From positions 118,256 through 182,255 of the forward strand of contig KV918767.1 in NCBI GenBank assembly GCA_002049455.2: a DNA stretch of 64,000 nucleotides, given 5' to 3'. This DNA is from Porphyra umbilicalis (lineage: Eukaryota; Rhodophyta; Bangiophyceae; Bangiales; Bangiaceae). Shown piece by piece: positions 31,262-41,437 of the stretch. A program made the translations under genes and the position numbers. Numbering within the stretch: position 1 is the stretch's first letter; every line of letters begins with the position of its first letter. The notes under the pieces were generated by a model. The model saw nothing but the letters and a program-made list of their open reading frames with translations, did no database searches and was not told the DNA's origin.

Positions 31262-33679
31262 ATGGTGCCTCCCCCCATTCGGAAGGAGAAGGCTGCTGCA
31301 CCATTGTGGAGATTTATTAAGGTAACGGTTGTGGATGGTAAGCGGCTACTGTCGTGCCCCGCCCCGCTTTGCACAACTTACCGTAACATGTCCCACAACG
31401 CTACACGGGCGAAGGAGCATCTTTTGGAATGTGAAGAGGCGCATGCACTTGATCCTACGATGCGGGCTTCGGTGGTGGGTGCGGCAGTAAGCTCAGTGAG
31501 GGTGGGCGCGGCGGGCCGAGCGGGCTCCTCGGGTGCCCAGATCTTGCCACCCCTAGATCCTGCTGTTTTGGATGACTGGGAGCAACGGTGTGCATCTCTG
31601 GTTTTTGGGAGTGGGTTGCCTTTTTCCGTGTTTCACTCGCCCGAGTGGAAGAGTTTTTTTTCGCTCATCTCTGGTGGTCGCTTTTCCGGGCCTGGTGATC
31701 CACGCAAAGTGGGGGGCTCGCGCCTGGACACTGCCAGTGGGCAGGTGGCGGCTCGCGTCGACGCGGCTTTGCGTGCCGCCGACACAGTAGCTTTGACCCT
31801 TGACGGTGCGGGGGACGTCAATGGAAAGACGACGTACAATGTGATGGGGTGTCTCCCCAGACCGCTCCTTGTTGGGTCTTCTCGATTGGGTGCCATGGTC
31901 GCATCCGCCCCCAACCTGCTCCTCGCTTTTCGTGCTTGTTTGCCTTCGTCCCTCCACCATCCTATGACAGATGTGTTACATGAGTGGCCAGCGACGGAAA
32001 AGAGCCAACGGCTTCAAGCACTTGGCAGCCGCAGGCTGTGGGCTCTGTGTACTGACAACGCGTCGGTAATGGTGTCAATGCGGAACGCCGCCGAGGCCGA
32101 CGGGTTGGTGTTGGCTTCCTACGGTTGCTTTGCGCACGCTTTCAACCTTGTTAGCAAGGATCTGTGCGCCCGTGCGCCCTTCTCAGGGATGCTGAAGTCG
32201 GTGATTGCCAGTACTGTTTTTTTCCGGCGCTGTGTGAGGGGGCGCGCGGAGTTGGCCGAGGACCGGGCCATCCAGAAGGCTGCAGGGAACAAGACCAGCG
32301 AGCTACGGACATTCAGCCCGACTCGCTGGGTTGGACAGAGCCTGACACTGCGCTCCTTCATCGACAACCTTCCTGGCCTCCGCAGGGTGTTACTTTTCAA
32401 TTCCCACAAGCCTGCTGGTATTGCCTTCGCCGTTCCTCCTGTCGTCGCCGCCGCCGGCAACGACAGGGCCGTTGAGGCTACTGCCAGGGACCTGCTGCCG
32501 TGCCTCCACCTACTCTTCCGCATGTCCGCATCGCTTGAGGCGGACGCCTCTCCTCTCTCTTCCGTCTTGGGTTTGTTTTCCGCTCTGCATATTATTTTAC
32601 GTGGGAATATTTTTGGAGTGCTGGGTGCGACGCGCTCTTTTGTTTCGGACTGCTTGATTGTTCGTTTTTCCTCCTACTCCGACCCCCTCATGGTTCTTGC
32701 CTTTTTCTGAGACCCATTTTACGCCCCCTGCCGCCAGCAGGTTGGCGTGGATCTTTGGGGCGGCGAGCATCTGCCGACAACCCGCGGGCGTGCTGTGCAC
32801 TCCCTATGTGACGGCGACGCGGCGTTGGAGGATGTCATCCTCCGGGAGCTGGGCAGCTTCCTACGCCAAACCAACGTGCGCACCTCGGCCTTGTGCGGCC
32901 GACTGTTTCACCCCGCCATCTGGTGGGAGCTGTACGGTGCACAATGGCCGACGCTCCTCTTCTTAGCCAGCCGGCTTTTCATTTTGCCGACGTCCTCTGC
33001 TGGCTCGGAACGGACTTTCAAGGCCCTCGCTCTGGTGCTGTCCCGGACGCGCAACCGTACTCTCGACGAAAAGGTGGACAAGCAGTGGAGAATTATTGTC
33101 AACCAGAAGCAACTACGGCGGGGCGACATTATCGGCGACTACACCCGCTCGCCAGTTGAGCAGCTGCTCATTTGGCTGGTCGACGGCCATGAAGTGGACA
33201 GCCTCGGCTGGGCGCTGGGGGGACTCGATGTGCCCGCCGGTGGGGCTCTCGGTGCTGCCCCCCAGCTTCCCCCAGGTGCCACCCCCCCGCTCCCTGCTGA
33301 TGCCTCCCCCCCACTCCCCGCTGGTGCCGCACAACACCCTCCTGGAGCCGCCCACCGATTCCCCCCCGTAGCTGCCCCTCCATCGCCCCCCGCGGCACGC
33401 GGCGGTGGGGGCGGTGGGGGCAACTGTGGGCTGCCCGACGGCGGCGGGGATGCGCTGCTCGGCGACGTGGATGATGCCGTCGCGGCCGCTCTGGCTGCGT
33501 TGGACGGCCCAGCGGCAGCCGGAGGCCAACCGCTTGACGTCGCCGGTGTCATTGGTCAGACGCTGGCGCTGGACGCCGCTGGCGACTGGCTGGCTGATGG
33601 CGATGGCGAGAGCGACGACGAGACGCCGATCCTGGCAGCGGACCTCGATGCCATCGTCGAGACTTTTTTCGAGTTCTAG
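31262..33679 (+). mobile_element. hAT-superfamily DNA transposon, transposase with one stop
   Basis: From the ATG at 31262 the product starts with a BED-type finger (CPAPLC ... H ... C, residues about 25-55). The RNase H core has TLDGAGDVNGK (first Asp), TDNASVMVSM (second Asp) and YGCFAHAFNLVSKDL. The C-terminal part has PAIWWELY, LPTSSAGSERTFKAL and LSRTRNRTLDEKV, the hAT dimerisation domain, then a Pro-rich tail to 33679. Everything is in one frame except a TGA at 32708-32710, inside SDPLMVLAFF-stop-DPFYAP, where hAT proteins usually read Leu-Asp-Pro. The conserved flanking residues argue against an intron there. The copy is therefore probably inactive but young. Terminal inverted repeats and an 8-bp duplication were not found. 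Confidence 0.88.
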
Positions 33680-35459
33680 CGCACCGGCACCCGATGATGG
33701 AGGCCCCTCGTGGCGGGGGGATGCGGGTCCTGGCACCGTGGGGATGGCGCGCGGCGGGGCGGACTTGGAGAATATGCTGGGGTGTCATGGGCGGCGACGT
33801 GGCCATCTGCCCAACGCCCACGGTGCTCTGGGGCGGGTGGGGACGAGTTGGGGGAGTAGTCGGAGCAGTGACACCGTGGGGCCGAGAAGGCAGCTGAGAA
33901 TATAGTTTATTGATACACTATCAACTCGTCTGCGGGGACTGCTGCGCTTGTCCGCCGCAACTCGGTCCATGGTCGGGTGCCACCATGTGCGCCGCTCTCA
34001 CGGAGGAGGAAAAAAAAAGCACGACCTCCCCCTATGATAGAGGCCTCCGGGTAGGCGTAGGCGTGATGGAGCACCTCCAAGGAGCAGGTCCACCCTGCGG
34101 AGCGAGTTTGTTGAGTCGAGTGGGGGGGGGGGGAAGCGAGTAGGTGGGTGGCGACGTCGATCGGGCGATTGCAACCGAGTCGGACGCTGCGACGAGTACC
34201 CACACCAGGCTAGGAAGTCCGAGCTGTGAGTGGTGGAACGTGTTTCTGTGACGACAAATGGTTGCCGGCTTCGGACTTAGAATCGCTCTGGGGGCCCTTC
34301 TTACGGCCTTTCGCCCGTCGCAAGGGGAAGGGAAGACGAAAATTTTCACTCCGGAAGACAGCGTACCTCCAGTCCAGTGCCACCACGGCGCTGTCTATCA
34401 CCAGACCAATTTCACCGTGGCTCCCAGCAGTGCATATGTGTTTTCAGTCAATAGTCAGAGTAGATCCGCTTGGCTCAAAGAACGTTCGTGCCGAGCATGC
34501 AATCAATTCACCCCATTCCGCGCTCCGTCCCTCTTTACAGTGGCTCTGCGCGTGCATTCCTGGAGGACCCCGCGCGATTCACTGCGCATTTTCTGTGACC
34601 GCACGTCCACAGAATTTCCTGGACACAGGCGTTATGTTTTTTTTGCACACCCTCTGTCGAGATCCGTGGACGGCCAGCGATCACCTCCTCGTTCCCCAGT
34701 CTCCCTGCACTGGATTCCACTTGATATTGACAAGTTTCCAAAGCCACCTTGCAGCGATGCACGTTCTTGTGGACGCGCGGGCCTTGCTGCCATCGTTTCT
34801 TCCGAACCGGCACTTGCGGACAAGAGGCGGCGCGAGCGTTCGAGCCGCGGCAGTCATGATTGGTGACCGCACCATTGGCCAATGGGATCGCCCGCCGAGT
34901 CACTGATGGAAGGGATGTCCGACGGTGGCGCACCGCGGGGCGTTTGAGGGGCCGACCCGTTGCACCGACCTGGACGCGCTCGATGGCCGCGTCCGGGGCC
35001 AGCCTGCAGCACGCCGCGCGGACCGCCCTGCGTCTGGTCCCTCGGTGGCATTGGCCGACCGCCCCAAACGGCGGGTGTGCTGGACCGACCGCGCGGGCCC
35101 GTGGGCGACACCCGTCGCGTCGCCGCCGCCGTCGCGGTCGCGCCCGCCCTTTCGACGCGCCCCCTGGCCACGCGTGGCGCGCTCGCATCGCCGCGCTTCT
35201 CCGCTCCCCATCCCCATCTCTTTGCCACGGCGCATGACGTCTTCTTGCTGCTCCCGTCTGCCGATTGCGTACCCTCTGCTCCCCCGCCGTGTGGCTCCGT
35301 ATCCCTCTCTTGCCCTCTCTTGCCACCTTGGCGTCTCTCTTGCCGCTCCGCCTTTTCCTCCCCCTCATCTCCCACCCTCCCACGTTCGTGGTCGCCCCTT
35401 CTTTCACATCTACTCTCTCGACAGTGCGTGCGGGCTCCCCTCCGCCTCCCGTGGATTCT
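33680..35459. other. Intergenic, no confident gene
   Basis: The right flank of the hAT element, then ordinary-composition sequence. A 226-residue forward frame at 34226-34906 lacks any domain. From about 35220 to 35459 the sequence becomes pyrimidine-rich (C/T runs), consistent with the leader of the gene starting at 35460. Confidence 0.4.
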
Positions 35460-36496
35460 ATGATGGACGCTGTTCTTTCCGCCGCCCCTGTCGATGACCC
35501 CCCCCTGGGCCGCGGCGTCACGGGCATCCTCACCGCCGCCTCATCGCTTCTCGGGTGGCTCCTCGAAGAGGAAGCCCCGCCACCCACCGATGCCCATGAT
35601 ACCCATGACACGGACGCCTCGACGGCCGCGTCGGTCACCCCCCCCCCCCCCCTGCGTCGTGGACGGTCACCAGCACGTGGTCCCTCCCCAAGGGCGATGA
35701 CGCCGCCGCCGTCGCCGCCGCCGCCGCTCTCTCCCCCGACGGTGGCCTCGCCGCTCTGTGCGCGTCGCCTGTCTCCTCTGCGGCCCCGTCGGTAGAGTCG
35801 GGGTCGCCCCACCCCCCGCCGGCGGGGGCGCCCGACACGCTGCCGCCGTCGGCGGCGCTGCGGCTGCCGCCGTCTGCGGCGGGCGTTGCGGCGCGCAAGC
35901 GCCACCGCTCCTCCGCCCCGCCGTCGAGGGACGGGGGTGGGGGCGCGCCGGCGGCCGCCGCCGCCGCCGCGCCGGCGGCGGGCGGCCTCGCGGCGACCGC
36001 GGCGGCCGCGGCGGCCACCGCCGACGGGGCGGGCGGGCCGCCCCCGCCCCCCCGCGCGCTACCGCTCTATTTGACCCGCGACGCGGCCAACTACCTCCTT
36101 GCCGTTGCGGCCGACCGCCTGACGGGCCGCACGGACGAGGCGCTCGGGCGGTTGGTGGGGGCGGCCATGGCCGCCGCCGCCGCGCGCCACGGCGTGGGGG
36201 GGTGCACCGCCGCAGCGCCGGGTGTGCTTCCGCCGTCGTTGCCGCCGCCGCCGCCGCCGCCGCCGTTGCCCGCGGCGGCGGCGGCGGCGGCGGGCGTGGC
36301 GGCCGTCGCCACCGACGCGGACGGGCGGGGCGTCGACCCCGACGTGCTGCTCCCCGTGCGCCTGTGGGAGGCCGAGGTGCGGTGGCTCCTCGCCGCGGGG
36401 GGAGGGGAGTGGCGCCGGGGGGGGGCGCTCGCGTCGCTCCTCGACGGCGTGCGCCGGCGGGGCGACGAGGCGGCGGTGTTTGGCGCGCGCGATTGA
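35460..36496 (+). CDS. Hypothetical Ala/Pro-rich protein
   Basis: Starts MMDAVLSAAPVDD at 35460. The frame runs to a C15 run (35638-35652), after which the protein-like frame is offset by one; it continues as SWTVTSTWSLPKGDD, RKRHRSS (a possible nuclear signal), then LPLYLTRDAANYLL with a helical AADRLTGRTDEALGRLVGAAM stretch, and ends VFGARD at 36496. About 340 residues in all. The helical segments around Ala/Pro/Gly runs look like genuine protein; no family recognised. The frame change at a homopolymer matches the pattern in other genes here. A pyrimidine-rich leader precedes the ATG. Converges with the next minus-strand gene. Confidence 0.45.
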
Positions 36497-37028
36497 GTGG
36501 GTGGGGACGGGGGTTGGGGGGTGACGACGTGCGTCGGCAACCGACGCCGATCGCCGCCCGCGCGTGCGTACAGCACTGTGGATAGTGCGTGTCGTTTTGG
36601 CGGGCGGCCGCGCCGCCCGCGGTGGCCGCCTGCACGGCCGTGGCTGGGTGGTCCTCGCGCGCCCGACTTTTTTCCGGGGACGCGCGCGGCGGGCCAGCAT
36701 GCGTGCGTGCGAGAGTGTGGATTGCAGCAGCCTCGGCGCACGCGTCGAGCGTGTCGCGGTGTGGCTGCCCTTGTGTGTTTTGGTGCGTCTGCCTTGTCGT
36801 GTGCAGGTCGCGCGCTCACCTACATTTCATCTCTTACTCGTTCACCGTCGCCACGTGAGAGGTCCGCGTCACTGGTGGCTGGCGCGCCTGGCCACTCGGA
36901 CCGTGAAGAGACGGCCGCGACGAGCGGCAGTGCCGCGACAACGCAAGGGCTCGCTGCGGAGCCCGCCAGTGCACAGCCCCTCCCCCCGCCCCCCAAGACG
37001 GCCCGCGCCACCCCACCCGCGGCCGCCT
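36497..37028. other. Convergent intergenic region
   Basis: Between the 3' ends of two low-complexity genes. Contains no recognisable coding frame or repeat. Confidence 0.35.
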
Positions 37029-37859
37029 CTAGGCCCACAAACCGGCGGCGGCGGCCTCGTGGTCCTCCTCATCCGCCCCAACCACATCCCAGTCGTCGCC
37101 CATAATGTCGGCCAAGCCCGCCGTCCACGCGGCGGGCGGTGGGGGCAAGCCTCGCGGCTTGCCGCCCCGCCCGCCGCCCGGGTCGGCCTTCACGCCGCCA
37201 CCCCCCGGGCCTGCCGCGCCGCCGCCGCCGCCGCCGCCGCCACAGGTGCAGCGGCCACAGGCGCAGACGCGCGACACGGCAGCGGCGGCGGCGGCGGGTG
37301 CGGGTGCGTCGGCGGCATCGGCGGCAGCGGCGGCGGCGCCGCCGGCGGCTCCCCGCAACGCAGGGGCGACCGGGGCGGCGGTCGCGGCCGCGGGCGCCCC
37401 CCCCCCCCCCCCCCCCCCCCCAAACGGTGACGACCGGGCGGGGCACCCCCCCCCCCCCCCCACCGGCAGCGGCACAAACGTGGCGGCGGAGAGCGCCAGG
37501 CCGGCGGCGCCCGCGTCGGCAACGAGGCGACACAGGGTGGCCGACAGGGCGGCCACGGCGTCTGCGGCGCCGACGCCGGCGGCGGCCGCCCCCGCCCCGG
37601 GCGCCGCCGCGGGCGTGCCGCCGCCACCGCCGCCGCCGGGCGGCGGGGTGGCGCCGGCAGGCGCGGCGCCGGCGGGGGCACCCACCGCCCCCGTCGACGC
37701 ATCCGTCGGCGGCGCGGGCAGCGGCGACGGCGCGAGGGCGGACCCGAGGAGGGCGCCCAAACACACCCACCCGCGCCCAGAGGGGGACGGGCCGGGGGGG
37801 GGGGAGGGGTGCCCGCGCGTCGCGGGCCTGGGGCGGACGCTGCCGCAGGGGGCGTCTGT

Positions 37860-37890
<31 letters not shown>

Positions 37891-37961
37891 GCGGCGGCGG
37901 CGGTTGCGACGGTGGCGACGGCGGCGGCGGCGACGGCGACGGCGGCGGCGACGGCGGCGGC

Positions 37962-37993
<32 letters not shown>

Positions 37994-38353
37994 CCGCGCT
38001 CGGCCGCGCCGCCCCCCCCCGGGTCCGCCGCCTCGGCCGACGCTTGCACGGCGACGGCAGCGGCGGCCGCCGCCGCCGCCCGCAGCGACGCGACGCCCGC
38101 CGCCGACCGCGCGGCGGCCGACGCGGCGGCGGCGCCGTGCAGGCGGCTGCCGCGGCGGCCGACCGCCGCCGACGCGGGCGCCGACGCCCGCCGCCGCGGC
38201 CGCGGGGTCGTCGCGGGGGGCAGCGACAGCCGCCGGCGCGTCGGGGGGGGACGACCTGCAGGGGGGTGGCCCCGCCCGCCGACCGCCGCGCGGCGCGGGT
38301 GCGGGGGGGGAGGGCGCCCGCGGGGGGCCCGCGCGCGCGCGCTTCTTGGTCAT
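37029..38353 (-). CDS. Hypothetical low-complexity protein
   Basis: A possible gene starting MTKKRARAGPP at 38353 and ending DADEEDHEAAAAGLW-like (GDDWDVVGADEEDHEAAAAG) at 37029. The basic start and acidic end are plausible, but the interior is Ala-, Gly- and Pro-rich with GGC/GAC repeats (37860-37990) and at least one frame change, probably at the C9 run 38012-38020. The segment with AALSATLCRLVADAG near 37560 looks helical. No family recognised. All frames on both strands are open over much of this region, so existence and exact frame are uncertain. Confidence 0.3.
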
Positions 38354-39211
38354 GGCGTGGGGTCGCCGGGTTGGCGGGGAGGCGGTGGGGGTGGCGGTGG
38401 GAGTGGCGGCCGCGGTCAGAGTGGGGGCGGGCGCGGGGTGGGGGGGGGCGGGGAGGGGAGGGAGGGAGGCGGGGGGGGGGGGGGGGGGGAGGCGGGGGGG
38501 GGGGGGGGGGGTGTCTACGGGGCGGGGGGTGGCGGAGGGTGCCGCCGGGTCGGGGAGGGGAGGTTGAGCGGCCGAGCGGGCGGGGCGGCGAGCGGGACCG
38601 TTTGCGTGGCGAGGGTGGGAGGCTGCCTCGTGCACGAGGCAGCCACCCACGCGTGGGTGGCGGGGCCGCCGCGTGCACGCGGCTGCTCACGATTTCGGGC
38701 GGTGCCGGTTTGCTTTCGGCTCGGTTTTGGGCGGGCATCGTCGGGTGCGCCTCCGCGAGGCTGCCGCGCGACCGCCACGACGCGCGCCGTGGTGGGGAGG
38801 GCCGGCCTGCAGAGGAGGATTGTCTTTTTCTCCTTGTGTGGGACGATAGAGTACCCGCCGCTGTTCAAACTTTGACCGACCGCCTGTCGACGCCCGTTTG
38901 TTGTTTCCATCCTGTTGCCATTGACAGCGTGGGCCGTCTTCTTGCTGGGCTGTCCTACCCTCCCCGATGCCAGCCATTGTGCTCCTGCGACGACCTTCAT
39001 GTGCTCGCAATCTCCACTGTCGCTTGTGTAGATAGCTGCGTCCGGTGTTTTTCCAACCCTACTTTTGTGTCCTACCTTCCTTTTTGTTCTCTTGTGGTGT
39101 TTTATCAGCGTTCAATGGCGCAATACTCATACGACGAATACGTCTCAGCACGGGCCACTCTTAATCACCACCGGCACCAGTTGTTCCGCCGCCCCTTGCC
39201 GTCGCGATACA
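38354..39211. other. Intergenic with palindrome cluster
   Basis: Upstream of the hypothetical gene ending at 37029. It has long G runs at 38469-38510 and three adjacent perfect palindromes at 38621-38683. From 38870 to 39200 the composition is near even with no coding frame recognised. Confidence 0.4.
38621..38683. promoter_or_regulatory. Three adjacent perfect palindromes
   Basis: Within 63 bp lie perfect palindromes of 24 bp (38621-38644, half-site GGCTGCCTCGTG), 18 bp (38643-38660, CCACCCACGCGTGGGTGG) and 16 bp (38668-38683, GCCGCGTGCACGCGGC). The first and third share the centre GTGCAC. They lie about 270 bp before the minus-strand gene at 38353. They could be clustered binding sites for dimeric factors or cruciform-forming DNA; the regulatory role is inference. 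Confidence 0.5.
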
Positions 39212-41437
39212 TCACTCACTTGCGACCAGCGACGGGTGGGACAGGGGGCGCCCGCTTGGAGATGTCGGCACACCCGACCACCCGGGCGGTGTCAACCCGT
39301 CCATCCACGTTGACCACGCGTCGGGCGTGGGCGGGGGTGGGGCTTGCGGCACGGCTCGTGCAGCGGCAGCGTCAGCGGCGCCGCCAGTCGCTCCACGCGG
39401 CGCTGCAGCGTCGCGCGGGCATGCCATCGGCGGCGACGTGGCTGCCGCGGCCAGCGTGAAGACGGACGACCGCCCTCCCGCCGCGCCCGTCCCCGTCGTC
39501 GCCGCGGCCGCCGCCGTCGCGGCCGCCGCCTTTTGCAACCGCCGCTTCTCGTTGCTCCGCCGCGCGCTCTCCCGGTTGCGGACGACCTTGGCCCACGCGG
39601 CCGTGTCGCGCGTTGCGGGATCTCGATTGCGCACCCGCCGGTACTTTTTCTTGGGCGCCCCCGCCGGGCTGCCGCCGACGTGGGGGCTCGGGGGGGACGC
39701 CCACGGTTTGGGGCGGGGTGGCGGCGCGGGCGGCCACGCCCATGGCCAGCTCCTACCGGTGAGGGAGGGCGATGCTGTCACCGTCGACGTCGGGGATGCC
39801 GAGGAAGGTCCGCCCACGGGCGTCGACGGCTCGGTGCGGGCGCTCGCCTGGACGGTGCACCCAGCCCAGCTCGCTCCGTCGGCATCATGGGGCCCCCAGT
39901 CGTCCTCGATGAGCGCCGGTGAGCCTTCCCCCTGCCTCTGCCCACGGGGCAGGCGGAAGGCCACCCCCGCCGCCAGGGCGGTGCCCGACAGCCCGAGCAC
40001 TCCCCCACGCGCGCTGACTGCGGGCGGGCCGTACCACTGCACGAGCGCCGCAAAGGCCGCGCGCACGTACGCGGGGGCGTCGGCGGCGATGCCCCGACTT
40101 TCCCCGCCGCCGCAATAGCCGCCCATCACCCCGCCCGTCGCCAGTACAGTGGTGGCGCTGATGGCCGACGTGAGTGTCACGAAACGCGGCCGGCTGGACG
40201 GCCCACCTGGCGGGTCCGTCACATAGCTGCCAATGGCTCCGCTGAGGACGCCCGTGTAGCGGGAGAGGGATTGCGAGAAGCCCGCGAAGTCGGTCACCCG
40301 TGTTTGGGTTGCCTCCAGCTGGTTGTCGCCGTTGCGACCGACGCCACCAGCAGTGGCGGCGGAAAAAGGGTGCTCCATCGACACGGAGCGATCGAGCATG
40401 CGGGGCACGCCGTCGGCGTCCCCCCCCCCACCCGAACGACGGCGGGGGGGCGCAAACAGCGCGGAAAAGTTTTCCTTGGCCCCGTTGGGCATGCGCCGCA
40501 CCGTTGACACGTACGTGTTGCCGTCGGGTCGGAGGGCGCAGGTCATCAGCTCCCCCGCCTCCTCATCGTGGGCAAAGCGCGCGAGTGGTGGGGGGCGCAG
40601 GTTGGGAGACGCCCACGCGGCGCCTCGCGGGGAGCGATATTGCACCCAGTTGTGGAGGAAGCCGAGGGTAACGCCATTAATACTGCAGATGGGCACAGAC
40701 TGTGGTAAAGAGTCAAGCCAGTAGAGGAGGCCGTAGAGTCAAGGCCAAGAATTCCTACCAAGCGACGGTTCCAGAGACACGACGATCGGGTATATTGACA
40801 AGACGGATAGCGCGCGTCAGCAGCTATCTCTGAGAAGGAACATTTCTCTGTTGACGCCATCAGTGTCAGTGCTTTCCGCCCGCTACTACACCCTCCCAAG
40901 ACGTGGTCAACGTACCAAGCTGCTGTACTTGAACTGCACATCCTTGTCGTCCGGGTCGGTCACAATATCCTGCGGCTCCACCGCCGTACGCTCCTCGTCC
41001 GGTGGTGTGGGCACGCGTGGGTCCTGCGGGAGCCCGCGGCCGCCCTGGTCAAAGATGTGCATCGTAAAAAGCGCTGCCGCCTGCACTCCGACCGGGGTCA
41101 TAGGCGGCCCATCTTTGGCGCGATCGCCCACTCCGCCGCCGTCGGCGACGCCCCAGGCCTCGCCGAGCAGCCACGTCCGTGCCATTGGGGACGCTTGCAA
41201 GGAGCGTGCCGAGGCACCTTCAAAGAGCGCGTCAGCGGTTGCGTCGACGATCGTCTCGCCGTCCAACGACGCGGGACCGGTCCGCGACGGCAGAGGCGGT
41301 GGCGGTGGCGGCAGCGGGGGTGGCAGAGGCGCCCCTGCAGCCACGAAGGGGTGCAACCGCGCCGTCGCGTCGCGGCCATACCGCGCGGTCGAGTCGTGGC
41401 CAGAGCGGCCCCACCCCCCACACCCCGTAGCGGCCAT
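39212..41437 (-). CDS. Two-exon gene with bZIP-like basic region
   Basis: Exon 1 (41437-40916) starts MAATGCGG and ends KDVQFKYSSL. A GTACGT donor and a TACCACAG acceptor bound a 216-bp intron (40915-40700), phase 0. Exon 2 (40699-39212) continues SVPICSINGVTLGF. Total about 669 residues. The N-terminal two thirds match nothing I can name. Near the C-terminus VVRNRESARRSNEKRRLQ is a bZIP basic region, which would contact DNA in the nucleus. The residue eight positions after the invariant Asn, normally Arg, is Asn, and no Leu heptad follows: the next residues are Ala/Thr-rich. It may be a basic-region-only protein, or a zipper may be lost. The start Met is the first after a weakly protein-like upstream frame and is uncertain. 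Confidence 0.6.

Noticed and set aside
32590-32740. Intron in the hAT transposase between 32.6 and 32.74 kb
   Set aside because: A CAG acceptor exists at 32738-32740, but the residues on both sides of the TGA are conserved hAT sequence, so an in-frame stop is the simpler explanation.
34226-34906. 226-residue forward frame
   Set aside because: Mixed composition, no domain, no supporting context, and it overlaps other frames in the opposite direction.
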